Assembly (NCBI RefSeq): GCF_000967725.1
Contig: NZ_JXYE01000002.1
Location: forward strand, 930,001 to 994,000
From: Loktanella sp. S4079
GTDB lineage: Bacteria > Pseudomonadota > Alphaproteobacteria > Rhodobacterales > Rhodobacteraceae
Direction of reading: 5' to 3'
Length of the DNA stretch: 64,000 bases
The notes under the pieces were generated by a model that did no database searches, was not told where the DNA came from, and was given only the letters and a program-made list of their open reading frames with translations. A program made the translations under genes and the position numbers. This document shows positions 53,250-62,461 of this stretch, one piece after another. The first letter of the stretch is position 1; every line of letters begins with the position of its first letter.

Positions 53250-53528
53250 TTAGGATTTCGCCGGTTCGGTTTTGTTCAGAACGGTCGCGATGGTCGATTT
53301 CACAACACGCACGTTAACGCCTGCGGCAATTTCGACTTCAACTTCGTTGTCGTCTTTTACCTTCACAACTTTGCCCTTCACGCCACCTTGGGTCACAATC
53401 TGGTCGCCACGGCGTAGCGCCTCAAGCATCGCCTGATGCTCTTTCAGCTTTTTTTGCTGTGGACGAATAAGCAAAAAATACATGATCCCGAAGATCAGTA
53501 GAAGCATCATCAGGTCAGCAGGTCTCAT
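53250..53528 (-). CDS. yajC: Preprotein translocase subunit YajC
   Basis: A 92-aa single-span membrane protein (MMLLLIFGIMYFLLIRPQQK) with the YajC domain LRRGDQIVTQGGVKGKVVKV. The start MRPADLM at 53528 has AGAGGATT before it. It is the first gene of the long yajC-secD-secF-Mth938-ccmABCDG block. Confidence 0.93.
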   Translation of the reverse strand: MRPADLMMLLLIFGIMYFLLIRPQQKKLKEHQAMLEALRRGDQIVTQGGVKGKVVKVKDDNEVEVEIAAGVNVRVVKSTIATVLNKTEPAKS

Positions 53529-53655
53529 ATCGCAATCCTCTAAGTCCGTAGGAGGCCAAACGCCCCCAAAGTCGCGGCAAGTTACTGGCGAGATAAGCAA
53601 TTGGCAACCAGATGCAAGGCTTTAAGCCAGCTTAGACGGACGAATATCGCGGTGA

Positions 53656-54411
53656 CTATGACCTGAGGGCAGTGAACATGCCAGATTGATGACAGTTCGC
53701 CTGCCCCGCCACGGTTTGCGAGGCAAGTATTCCAGCAGTCAACGTCTTTGCCTGCCCCACCGTCAAAAGAGGCATTGCGGGTGCACCGTAAGCGTCAACA
53801 CCGTCCTGCTCTAGGTTAGGAATGAGCGTAAAAAGTTCGCGGCACAATTGCGGGCCCAATGCCTTCAAAGCTTCGCCGCCGGGATAAAGGCTCTCTACAG
53901 GTGTCCCTTCTGCAAACATAATCGCGTGTTTCTCTAGCAATATAGAGACATAAGTGATGCGGCGCTTACCATTCATCCAGCGTACACCCGGTAGACCCAG
54001 CATCCCCTTGACTGGTGCCAGAACGCGGGGCGCTGAAAACACTTCTTCGACAACAGGCCCGTCAAAACACAAACGATGCTGCGGTGACAGCACGAGGTCA
54101 TGTTCTGGTAGACATAACCCCAAGCTCCCCTTGCGACATAGCACCGGACGGTTAGCTGCATCGCCATCTTGCAACTCCAACTCGCGTCGCCCAACCCATA
54201 GCACAGGCAACGACGCGCCACCCGCGATCGTGACCGACATCCCGGGTTCGAGGTCTTCGACTTTAACCAAGCCGGTCGGGGTCATGATTTTCGTGCCCGG
54301 GCCGAAACAGGGAAATGAATTGAAATCAAGCTGACCATCGTTGTCACCGGACGCGAGGTCAGCATTTTCGTCAATTTCCTCATAGCGCACATCCGCCGGA
54401 CCGACGGGCAC
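53656..54411 (-). CDS. C-terminal part of a split Hint-domain protein
   Basis: This frame holds the whole Hint (intein-like) domain: FPCFGPGTKIMTPTGLVKVE with the usual Cys start, DLEPGMSVTIAGG, LSPQHRLCF and EGTPVESLYPGGEALKALG, as in the roseobacter Hint_2 family. The frame opens with GTG (MPVGPADVRY) 11 bp after the stop of the upstream half. A 22-bp tandem duplication at the junction shifts the frame; removing one copy joins both halves as ...NFLIDLGGVPVGPAD. It could be reinitiated from AGGTGG just before the GTG, or be a dead fragment. Confidence 0.75.
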   Translation of the reverse strand: MPVGPADVRYEEIDENADLASGDNDGQLDFNSFPCFGPGTKIMTPTGLVKVEDLEPGMSVTIAGGASLPVLWVGRRELELQDGDAANRPVLCRKGSLGLCLPEHDLVLSPQHRLCFDGPVVEEVFSAPRVLAPVKGMLGLPGVRWMNGKRRITYVSILLEKHAIMFAEGTPVESLYPGGEALKALGPQLCRELFTLIPNLEQDGVDAYGAPAMPLLTVGQAKTLTAGILASQTVAGQANCHQSGMFTALRS

Positions 54412-54418
54412 GCCACCT

Positions 54419-54462
54419 AAATCAATGAGAAAATTCGATTAAATCAATGAGAAAATTCGATT
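54419..54462. repeat. 22-bp perfect tandem duplication that splits the Hint gene
   Basis: Two adjacent identical 22-bp copies (54419-54440 and 54441-54462), each beginning AAATCAATGA on the plus strand. Since 22 is not a multiple of three, the second copy causes a frameshift and a stop (TGA) in the minus-strand Hint gene. Confidence 0.97.
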
Positions 54463-54760
54463 GGATGATAATTAGATGTTCATCGCCTGCGGCTTTGCCT
54501 TGTTCCGCGTCGGGATTAATGCTCGTGCGCGGCATCACAATATTGCCGTTACTGTCGAGAATTGTGACAAACTGCCCGTTTTGAAACTCTGTTACGCCAG
54601 CGTTTACCTGTTCCACGACAACAGTATAGACGTCACTACTGGTCCCCACAGCCTGCACATCTGAGAGATCGACCTTGCGACCGGTATTGTTCCCGATACC
54701 GCGCAGACTGGAATACGTCCCAATTTGATCACCGCGTAGCGAAAGTGTGACCGTCGGCAT
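54422..54760 (-). CDS. N-terminal part of a split Hint-domain protein
   Basis: A 112-aa frame beginning MPTVTLSLRGDQIGTYSSLR. It is the N-terminal beta domain that precedes the Hint domain in related roseobacter proteins; TSINPDAEQGKAAGDEHLII leads to QSNFLIDL, after which the tandem repeat adds IEFSH and a stop. The original gene would have run from 54760 to 53656 and coded for about 360 aa. No signal peptide is seen; such proteins are often secreted by type I systems, but that is not shown here. Confidence 0.72.
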   Translation of the reverse strand: MPTVTLSLRGDQIGTYSSLRGIGNNTGRKVDLSDVQAVGTSSDVYTVVVEQVNAGVTEFQNGQFVTILDSNGNIVMPRTSINPDAEQGKAAGDEHLIIIQSNFLIDLIEFSH

Positions 54761-54970
54761 ACCGCAACTGCCCTGTTTCTAACTAAAAGCACATATACTC
54801 AACCGCTCAAGAGCTTAACTCAAAAGCGGATCAAATCAAGGGGAACACAACCCAAAGATAATCCTTCTTAAGCGCCGATACCCAGAACACCGATCCAGAA
54901 GATTTTGGTTCACTTGCCGCAAGGGATAGGGCATATCACCGCCACTGACATATTCATAAGGACCGATGCT

Positions 54971-56263
54971 ATGCACGATATTCGCGCCATCCGTGACAAC
55001 CCAGCCGCTTTTGACGCGGCGCTGTCTCGTCGTGGGATCTCGCCGGTATCGTCCGAGATCCTCGCACTAGACGAGGCGCGCCGGGCTAAGATCCTTGCTG
55101 CCGAAACGGCGCAAGCCGATGCGAACAAAGCCGCCAAAGAAGTGGGTGCAGCCAAAGGCCGCGGCGATGAAGCCGAATTTGAACGCCTGCGCGCGCTGGT
55201 TGCCGAAAAGAAATCGCAAATCGCTGCGCTCAATGACGAGGCCAAAGCCCAAGACGCTGCTTTGACGACAATGTTGATGGGGATTCCGAACCTGCCAGAT
55301 GAAGCAATTCCAGATGGCGAAGACGAAGACGACAACGTTGAAATCAACCGTGCGGGTGCGCCGCGCAACTTCAGCTTTACACCAGTTGAGCACTACGACA
55401 TCCCCGGCATTCGTCCCGGAATGGACTTTGAAACCGCCGCTAAACTATCTGGAAGCCGCTTTGTGCTGTTGTCCGGCGCTGTGGCGCGGCTGCACCGCGC
55501 GCTGGCCCAGTTTATGCTGGATACACATGTCGATGAACATGGTTTGACCGAAACCATCACCCCTGTGCTTGTTCGCGAAGAAATGATGTACGGGACGGGT
55601 CAGTTGCCCAAGTTTGGCGATGACAGCTACCAAACGACGAATGGTTGGTGGCTGATCCCAACGGCTGAGGTCACGCTGACCAACATCGTTAACAACGTCA
55701 CAATCGAAGAAAGCTACCTGCCCCGCCGCTATGTTGCGCATACGCAGTGCTTTAGGTCCGAGGCAGGGTCTGCGGGTCGCGATACCTCTGGCATGTTGCG
55801 TCAGCACCAATTCGAAAAAGTCGAAATGGTCAGCGTCACAAAGCCAGAAGATAGTGCAGCCGAACACCTTGCGATGACGAAGCGCGCGGAAACCATTCTT
55901 GATAAGCTTGGCCTTCCTTACCGCACCGTTGTTCTTTGCACAGGTGATCTGGGTGCAGGCATGCGCAAAACCCACGATATCGAAGTCTGGCTGCCCGGTC
56001 AGAACACCTATCGCGAAATCGCCTCGATCTCGGTTGCGGGCGACTATCAGGCGCGCCGTATGAACGCGCGTTACAAACCAGCCGAAGGCGGCAAGCCAGA
56101 ATATGTGCATACGCTCAACGGCTCTGGCTTGGCTGTGGGACGGACACTGATTGCCGTGGTCGAGAATGGCCAGCAAGAAGACGGCTCCGTGCAATTGCCT
56201 GAAGTCCTGCACCCCTATCTGGGCGGCAAAACCCAGATTACAGCTGACGGCCAGCTCGCTTAA
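54971..56263 (+). CDS. serS: Seryl-tRNA synthetase
   Basis: A 430-aa class-II synthetase. The N-terminal coiled-coil arm (about 30-105, starting [10 protein letters not shown]) binds the tRNA variable arm. Motif 2 is [20 protein letters not shown] and motif 3 is [18 protein letters not shown]. The start at 54971 has AAGGA upstream. Its TAA overlaps the stop of the convergent DUF2235 gene in a shared TTAA. The 210-base gap upstream holds no gene I can see. Confidence 0.96.
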   Translation: MHDIRAIRDNPAAFDAALSRRGISPVSSEILALDEARRAKILAAETAQADANKAAKEVGAAKGRGDEAEFERLRALVAEKKSQIAALNDEAKAQDAALTTMLMGIPNLPDEAIPDGEDEDDNVEINRAGAPRNFSFTPVEHYDIPGIRPGMDFETAAKLSGSRFVLLSGAVARLHRALAQFMLDTHVDEHGLTETITPVLVREEMMYGTGQLPKFGDDSYQTTNGWWLIPTAEVTLTNIVNNVTIEESYLPRRYVAHTQCFRSEAGSAGRDTSGMLRQHQFEKVEMVSVTKPEDSAAEHLAMTKRAETILDKLGLPYRTVVLCTGDLGAGMRKTHDIEVWLPGQNTYREIASISVAGDYQARRMNARYKPAEGGKPEYVHTLNGSGLAVGRTLIAVVENGQQEDGSVQLPEVLHPYLGGKTQITADGQLA

Positions 56264-57456
56264 TCCGGCGGGAGCAGATCATCTTTGGTGATCTGCTCTT
56301 CTATTTTTGACATTACATGCGCCAGCGACGCGGGCGCATACGCCTTGTCACAGGCGATGCGATCTTGGGTGACTTGGCTCACGTCTTGGACGCGCGTTGG
56401 CCCGGCACGATCACGCGCCCCAAGCATCATTGCCTTTTTCATGAGTGACTGTTCAGAATGATTGGTCAGTGCCTCGCGAATGTTCTTGCGTTCACGAATG
56501 CTGCTCAGGACCCGTTCATCCATCTCAAGGCCAACCCGCTGCGCGCCCTGTGCAATCCAATCACAGGCGTAGGACGACAGCCCATGCCGATCACCACCCC
56601 CACCAACAGAGCCGTGATCGCCGGGGAACCATTCCTGCCGATAGGCCCAATTATCGCGACTCTTGGGGTCAAGCGTCACATCAGGCTGCAACCCCAATGC
56701 TGTGCGATTCATGGCGTCTAACTTGTCCGACCACATCGCAGGTGCAAAAGTTCGGCGGCGTTCATCCAACGCGACAGCGTGCCGCGCAGATTTAACCATA
56801 CTGCTCAGGTGCGCATCGTGGAACTGGTGCTTGCGGTTGAACAGCGACGCTGTCGCCCAATGGGCAGGCACCCCAAGTGCGCCAACTGTATCCCAAACGC
56901 CAAGATAATTGATCGCAAGGTGCACACACATTCCGGGCCGTTCTCTTAGACGCCAATCCCATTCTTTTTGGCTCGTTGCGGTAAACGGCGCAAAATCGGA
57001 CCGAAAGGCAAAGCTTTGATCGTCATCCGGGTGCGTATCTTGGCTGCGCGAACGATAGCGCTCCATCGCCTCGCCCAAACGGTGGACATGTTCACGCGGG
57101 GGAATACCGCAGGACCGGATCAGCCCTGCCAGTGAGCGCGCGGTATATGCACCACGCGAAAATCCAAATATGTAGATCTCGTCGCCCGGTTCATAGGCAA
57201 ACACAAGGTTGCGGTAGGCGTCGTTGATATTCTCGACCAACCCCATACCAATGGCGCCACCTAAGGTGCGATCCAACCAGCGCGCGGCCTTATTGGAGCC
57301 ACGCCCCGTTCCAACGCCTAGGACATAAAAGACCTCTTGTTTACGCCCGTCAGTCGCTGTGTGTTTCACCGCTTGGGCGAGACGCACCACATTGGTTGGG
57401 TGCGCCACATCATGTCGGTTCCAAGTGCCGTCACAAAAAATAGCAATACGTTTCAT
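56260..57456 (-). CDS. DUF2235 alpha/beta-hydrolase (Tle1-like)
   Basis: A 398-aa protein starting [16 protein letters not shown], typical of DUF2235, with the nucleophile motif [16 protein letters not shown]. The family includes Tle1 phospholipase effectors of type VI secretion, but this protein has no export signal and no VgrG or immunity neighbour, so a housekeeping lipid or ester hydrolase is equally likely. It ends on serS, sharing its stop bases. Confidence 0.85.
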   Translation of the reverse strand: MKRIAIFCDGTWNRHDVAHPTNVVRLAQAVKHTATDGRKQEVFYVLGVGTGRGSNKAARWLDRTLGGAIGMGLVENINDAYRNLVFAYEPGDEIYIFGFSRGAYTARSLAGLIRSCGIPPREHVHRLGEAMERYRSRSQDTHPDDDQSFAFRSDFAPFTATSQKEWDWRLRERPGMCVHLAINYLGVWDTVGALGVPAHWATASLFNRKHQFHDAHLSSMVKSARHAVALDERRRTFAPAMWSDKLDAMNRTALGLQPDVTLDPKSRDNWAYRQEWFPGDHGSVGGGGDRHGLSSYACDWIAQGAQRVGLEMDERVLSSIRERKNIREALTNHSEQSLMKKAMMLGARDRAGPTRVQDVSQVTQDRIACDKAYAPASLAHVMSKIEEQITKDDLLPPD

Positions 57457-57536
57457 ATCAATCCTCAATCTAAATGAGGATATCTTCGGCATCGCCCGTC
57501 ATTGTGACAAGTCGGAGTTTCCCGACCCTAACAAGA

Positions 57537-58994
57537 TCAGCGGTCGGTTGGGTTCTTTTTCAGGTGCTTAGACAGACGTGATGGTTGCGACGATTTCTTG
57601 TCTTTGTAGGGGTTCTTGTCGCCTTGATCGCGCAGATACAACCGAATTGGCGTACCCGGCATATCAAAATCAAGCCGCAACCCATTGATAAGATAACGCT
57701 TATAGCTTTCTGGCATCATGTCAGGGTGCGATGTCATCACAACAAACGCAGGTGGACGTGTTTTGACCTGCGTCATGTAACGCATCTTGATGCGGCGCCC
57801 ACCCGGTGCGGGTGGCGGGTGTTGTTCCAGCATGCCAACCAGCCAACGGTTCAGGTTTGAGGTCGTAATACGACGGTTCCAAACATCATGCGCGCGCATA
57901 ATGGCCTGTTGCAAACGATCGAGCCCCTTGCCCGTCTTGGCAGACACCGTGACTAATGGAGCCCCGCGCAACTGCGGTAACAAACGTTCAAAGCTTTCGC
58001 GCAAATCCTTCAGCTTTGCCTGCTTGTCGTCTTCGACATCCCATTTATTGACGGCAACGACAACGGCACGACCTTCACGTTCAGCCAAATCGGCAATCCG
58101 CAAGTCTTGTTGCTCAAATGGAATTTCAACATCCAATAGAACAACAACAACTTCGGCGAATTTAACCGCGCGCAATCCGTCCGAAACAGAAAGCTTTTCG
58201 ATCTTTTCTTGGACCTTTGCTTTTTTGCGCATCCCAGCAGTATCAAAGATCCGCATGGGCACCCCGCCCCAGTCCTTTTGCACGGAAATCGCATCGCGTG
58301 TGATGCCCGCCTCTGGTCCCGTCAAAAGCCGCTCTTCGCCGATGATTTTGTTGATCAGCGTAGATTTACCCGCGTTCGGGCGGCCAACGACCGCAATTTG
58401 CAGCGGCTTTGCCTGGGTTGGGATACGTGGCGCATCTTCGTCGCTATCGTCAACATCGACATCAACCTCAGGTGCCATCGCTGCGGCACGCTCTGCGTGG
58501 CTATCATGGATCGGGCGCAGCATGTCCAACAGCTCGCCCATGCCCTCGCCGTGTTCGGCAGACATGCGGATCGGCTCACCAAGTCCGAGCGAATACGCCT
58601 CGAGGATTGTCGCGTCAGCCGCTTTGCCTTCGCCCTTGTTCGCGGCAAGGATCACATTGGCGTTTTTCTTGCGCAGGATTTCGGCAAAAACCATATCAGC
58701 AGGCAAAACACCGGCGCGCGCGTCGATCATAAACAGACAGACATCCGCCATTTCCACGGCGCGTTCCGTCAGACGGCGCATACGGCCCTGAAGGCTTTCG
58801 TCGGTGGCTTCTTCGAGGCCGGCGCTATCAATCACTGTAAAGCGAAGATCGGCAATGCGGCCTTCGCCTTCGCGCAGGTCACGCGTTACCCCTGGCTGGT
58901 CGTCGACCAAAGCCAGCTTTTTGCCAACCAGACGGTTGAACAGCGTAGACTTGCCCACATTCGGGCGGCCCACGATAGCAAGGGTAAAACTCAT
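57537..58994 (-). CDS. der: Ribosome-assembly GTPase Der (EngA)
   Basis: A 485-aa protein with two tandem GTPase domains: [14 protein letters not shown] at residue 8 and [14 protein letters not shown] near 211, with DxxG motifs DSAGLEE and DTAGMRKK, and a C-terminal KH-like domain ([15 protein letters not shown]). It is needed for 50S subunit assembly. It lies 50 bp after the BamB-like gene in an apparent operon. Confidence 0.96.
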   Translation of the reverse strand: MSFTLAIVGRPNVGKSTLFNRLVGKKLALVDDQPGVTRDLREGEGRIADLRFTVIDSAGLEEATDESLQGRMRRLTERAVEMADVCLFMIDARAGVLPADMVFAEILRKKNANVILAANKGEGKAADATILEAYSLGLGEPIRMSAEHGEGMGELLDMLRPIHDSHAERAAAMAPEVDVDVDDSDEDAPRIPTQAKPLQIAVVGRPNAGKSTLINKIIGEERLLTGPEAGITRDAISVQKDWGGVPMRIFDTAGMRKKAKVQEKIEKLSVSDGLRAVKFAEVVVVLLDVEIPFEQQDLRIADLAEREGRAVVVAVNKWDVEDDKQAKLKDLRESFERLLPQLRGAPLVTVSAKTGKGLDRLQQAIMRAHDVWNRRITTSNLNRWLVGMLEQHPPPAPGGRRIKMRYMTQVKTRPPAFVVMTSHPDMMPESYKRYLINGLRLDFDMPGTPIRLYLRDQGDKNPYKDKKSSQPSRLSKHLKKNPTDR

Positions 58995-59044
58995 TTTTTC
59001 GGCTCCTGACGGATGTTGAGGCCCGCCGATACACCAATCAGCGC

Positions 59045-60340
59045 TTAACGGAAAGCATGCAATTTGCCATCTTTGCTGACAACATACAGAGTTTGCCCAG
59101 CAACAACAGGCGCGGACGCTGCCCCGCCGGGCAATTCGACGCTAGCGATCAGTGCACCAGAAGTCGGATCGAACTGGCGAATCTGCCCATCAGAAGACGT
59201 CACAATCAGGCGACCGCCCGCCAATACAGGGCCATAATGCGCATAGACCCGACGCTGGCGCGACGTTTTACCATCAGTAAAGTTCGGCAAATCGACGCGC
59301 CAAACCGGATCACCTGTTTCCGCGTTCAAACGGACCAATTCGTTTACATCATTGATCACAAAGACCGCATCGCCAACCGGCCAGACCGGACTGATCGCGC
59401 CTTCGGAGGCTATCCAAATGCGGCTGCCGTCCTTGATATCAAGCGCAACGATTCGCCCGCCAAAGTTACCAACATAGACGCGGCCATTCGCGATCACCGG
59501 ATCGCCAGCGATATCACTCACAAGTGAGGCCGCGCGCCCCAAACGGTCGCCAGAAACCACTGTTGACCACCGGCGGATACCGCCTTCGGGATAGGTTGCG
59601 ATGATCTCGCCTGACGGGAAAGGCAGAATGACGGTGTCACCAGACACCGCGGGCGACGCCCCGCTGTCAAAGTTCGCAACCGATGGAGTGCCCGCCTGCT
59701 GCCAACGGATTCGACCATTTTCAACATCAAGCGCCCAAGCCGTGCTGTCGCGCCCAACAACATACACCAGACCGCCCAGCAATGTCGCAGAGGCATTCAC
59801 AGGCGCATCCAAATCCTGCACCCACAGTGTGTGCCCTGTCGCCGCGTCAAGCGCGCTAATCTCACCAAAGCCGGTGGTCACATAGACGCGACCGCCCCCC
59901 ACCATCACCGCACCACCAGAGGCATCAGACCAAAGATCACGCCCCGGTGTCAGGTTCCGTGTCCACAGGTTAGTGCCATTCACCGTGGTCGCCGTGACCG
60001 TTGCACGCGCGTCGATGGTGTAAATCACGCCACCTGCAACGACAGGCTCTGCCGTGATCCGTGCGCGACGGCTGTCACCTTCGCCAATGGAAACCGCAAA
60101 AACAGGGGCCAAGGATGCGCCCAACGCGGGATGGGTAATCTGATGCGACGGTCCACCGTTACGGTCTGTCCAGTCAGCGTTTGCACGGGCCGCTGGCAGG
60201 CTGATGGGCTGCACCGAATTTTCAAATACAGGCGCATCGCGCAGCGCAAAACGCTCGCCTGGTAGGATCACATCCTCTTCGCCACATGCCGCCACAAGCG
60301 CAAGCGCGAGCCCCGCACCAAGAATTGTTTTTGCCGTCAC
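59045..60340 (-). CDS. bamB: BamB-like PQQ-repeat beta-propeller lipoprotein
   Basis: A protein of about 431 aa with a lipoprotein signal ([18 protein letters not shown]) and repeated PQQ/WD-like strands such as [38 protein letters not shown] and [16 protein letters not shown], an eight-blade propeller. BamB scaffolds the outer-membrane protein assembly complex; the symbol is by family. The GTG at 60340 gives a compact lipoprotein signal; a TTG at 60352 would add four residues. It lies between a TPR protein and der. Confidence 0.85.
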   Translation of the reverse strand: MTAKTILGAGLALALVAACGEEDVILPGERFALRDAPVFENSVQPISLPAARANADWTDRNGGPSHQITHPALGASLAPVFAVSIGEGDSRRARITAEPVVAGGVIYTIDARATVTATTVNGTNLWTRNLTPGRDLWSDASGGAVMVGGGRVYVTTGFGEISALDAATGHTLWVQDLDAPVNASATLLGGLVYVVGRDSTAWALDVENGRIRWQQAGTPSVANFDSGASPAVSGDTVILPFPSGEIIATYPEGGIRRWSTVVSGDRLGRAASLVSDIAGDPVIANGRVYVGNFGGRIVALDIKDGSRIWIASEGAISPVWPVGDAVFVINDVNELVRLNAETGDPVWRVDLPNFTDGKTSRQRRVYAHYGPVLAGGRLIVTSSDGQIRQFDPTSGALIASVELPGGAASAPVVAGQTLYVVSKDGKLHAFR

Positions 60341-60360
60341 CGTGCGTTCCAATCCGGAGT

Positions 60361-61017
60361 TTACTGAGTCACTGGCTCTGGCAGTGGTTCTCCCAGAGCG
60401 ATCAACAGGTTCTGTACGCGTTCACGTAGCCCGCGCGAGCTTGCCGCATCTTCTTCGATTTGGCGCAAAACTGTCAACGCTGTGTCGGTTTCACCCAAGG
60501 CAAGACGCGCATATGCGATTTGTTCCATCGCAAGCAGGTAATAGGGTTGACCGGGCGCCGCCAATGGTTCGAGCGCGGCAATCTGCGCTGCCGGATCGTC
60601 CTCGATCAACATTGCAGCCTTAAACTCTGCAAGATCACGGTACATCGCAGGGCGCTCTGCGTCATTGGCCAAGGCGGATAGTATGTTTTGGGCGGCCGCG
60701 TTATTGCCTGCCTCTACTTGGGTCGCAGCCGACATAAGTGCGGCAATTGCGCTTGCGTCACCTTCGAGCTGCATTTCGGCAAAGGCCTGCGCCCGCGCGT
60801 CCGGTTCAGTTTGCGCAAGCGCATCGTAGATCGCATCACCTGCGGCCTCGGCTGTGGCGCGATCTTGGGCGGAACGATATTCATTCCATGCGGCCCCACC
60901 GACCAGTGCCAGCACAAGTGCCACGGCAATTGGCCCATATTTGCGCATTTGCGCAAAGAGCTTGTCGCGTTTCACCTCTTCGGTGACTTCCTCGATAAAA
61001 CTGTCAGAGTTGCTCAC
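60361..61017 (-). CDS. TPR-like membrane protein upstream of bamB/der
   Basis: A 218-aa protein from the GTG at 61017 (SNSDSFIEEVTEEVKRDKLF, the usual N-terminus of this alphaproteobacterial family). One membrane segment (YGPIAVALVLALVGGAAW) is followed by an Ala-rich helical YfgM/TPR_21-like region. YfgM-type proteins act with Sec and periplasmic chaperones; with BamB next door, an envelope-assembly role is plausible. A longer upstream frame is rejected because GGGGG precedes the GTG and the extension lacks similarity. Confidence 0.83.
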   Translation of the reverse strand: MSNSDSFIEEVTEEVKRDKLFAQMRKYGPIAVALVLALVGGAAWNEYRSAQDRATAEAAGDAIYDALAQTEPDARAQAFAEMQLEGDASAIAALMSAATQVEAGNNAAAQNILSALANDAERPAMYRDLAEFKAAMLIEDDPAAQIAALEPLAAPGQPYYLLAMEQIAYARLALGETDTALTVLRQIEEDAASSRGLRERVQNLLIALGEPLPEPVTQ

Positions 61018-61140
61018 TCTTGCCCCCAATTCACGCGTTTTGCGAAACCTTGTTTGGGTGTTCATATCGTGAAGCTGACCGGATGGACAAGTCAGAAGGC
61101 GCCCCAAGGGGAGGCTAATACTGCGGACACAAAGATTTTA

Positions 61141-62370
61141 TCAGCCCGCGGCGGCTGTTGCGGCCTCTTCTCGGGACATGATCCCAAAGGTGCGCAGCGC
61201 CAAAATCAGCGCCAAAACAGCACAAAGTGCAATCGCACCGATCATCGGAACCGCTGTCCCATCAAAGAACAGCCCAGTGACCACAACCATCACGCCGCCC
61301 GTCACCATTTGCAGGGTCCCACCTAGGCTAGAGGCAAGACCGGCAATTTCCCCGTGCGGATCAAGCGCGACAACCATGGTCGTTGGCAAAATGAGCCCCA
61401 GACAAGCATTCGCCAGAAACAATCCCGCGATGATGACATAGAGGCTCGCAAGCCCCATGAACCCGATCATCAACAATGCAACGGTAAATCCGGCGAACCC
61501 AATGATTGCCCAGCGCATGACCGGCAAAATGCCGTATTTCTCGCCCATTGGACCGGCGAGCTGCGAAGCGCCGAAAAATCCCAATGCGTTGATCGCAAAA
61601 GCGACACTAAACCCGGTTGGACTAAGGCCGAATTCCTCGGTGTAGACAAATGCGGCACTGGCGATGAACACCATAAAGCTTGAAAATCCAAAGCCGCCAA
61701 TCAGCGTTAGCCCCATAAACACCGGATCGCGGACCAAATGTTTTGTGCCCGCCCAAAGGTTCGCAAAATTTACCTTCACCCGATGCTCAACCGCGAGCGT
61801 TTCTGGCAGGACCGACCCAACCAGACCGAGGCTAAGCAAAGCAACAAAAGCCAGCACCCAGAACACGATGTGCCAATCGCCCAAGGCAATCAGGCCGCTT
61901 CCTGCAAGAGGTGCAAGCATAGGCGACACAGATATCACAAGCATGATCATTGCCATCAGTTTGGTCGCCTGCGTTCCCGTATGCATATCACGCACAATCG
62001 CACGAGGCACGACCATCAACACAGCGCCACCGAGGCCCTGAACCGCCCGTGCACCAATCAGCCAGCCAATCGTCGGCGCAACCGCACAACCAATGGTGCC
62101 AATCACAAATATGCCCATACCAAAGTAGAGCGGTTTCTTACGCCCCACCTGATCGGCCCAAGGACCGTAGAAAAGCTGCGCCAAACCAAAGGCGACAAAA
62201 TAGGAGGTAAGCGTCAATTGCACCGAGGCAACATCGGCATTGAGCGACTCCGCAATTGCGGGCATCGCCGGAAGATACATGTCGATGGCAAATGGACCAA
62301 CGGCAGAAAGAAGCCCTAGAATAAGGGCTGCGCGAAACATGGACATAAGTGGACCTGATATTTTAGTCAA
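61141..62370 (-). CDS. Bcr/CflA-family multidrug efflux MFS transporter
   Basis: A 409-aa protein with twelve hydrophobic segments. The N-terminal AVGPFAIDMYLPAMPAIAES and the loop GPWADQVGRKKPLY are Bcr/CflA signatures (drug:H+ antiporters, DHA1 family). The substrate cannot be told. No regulator is adjacent. Confidence 0.9.
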   Translation of the reverse strand: MTKISGPLMSMFRAALILGLLSAVGPFAIDMYLPAMPAIAESLNADVASVQLTLTSYFVAFGLAQLFYGPWADQVGRKKPLYFGMGIFVIGTIGCAVAPTIGWLIGARAVQGLGGAVLMVVPRAIVRDMHTGTQATKLMAMIMLVISVSPMLAPLAGSGLIALGDWHIVFWVLAFVALLSLGLVGSVLPETLAVEHRVKVNFANLWAGTKHLVRDPVFMGLTLIGGFGFSSFMVFIASAAFVYTEEFGLSPTGFSVAFAINALGFFGASQLAGPMGEKYGILPVMRWAIIGFAGFTVALLMIGFMGLASLYVIIAGLFLANACLGLILPTTMVVALDPHGEIAGLASSLGGTLQMVTGGVMVVVTGLFFDGTAVPMIGAIALCAVLALILALRTFGIMSREEAATAAAG

Positions 62371-62461
62371 TCAGTGTCACGCTATCCGTCTTATGCCGGT
62401 CTGACAATCGAACCGATTGCGCAGAGCTTTGTGCAAAAACGAACCGTCCCCCATCCGCGGG

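Noticed and set aside
57787-58791. 334-codon plus-strand frame inside der
   Set aside because: Antisense to both GTPase domains; Ser/Arg-rich low-complexity translation typical of a shadow frame.
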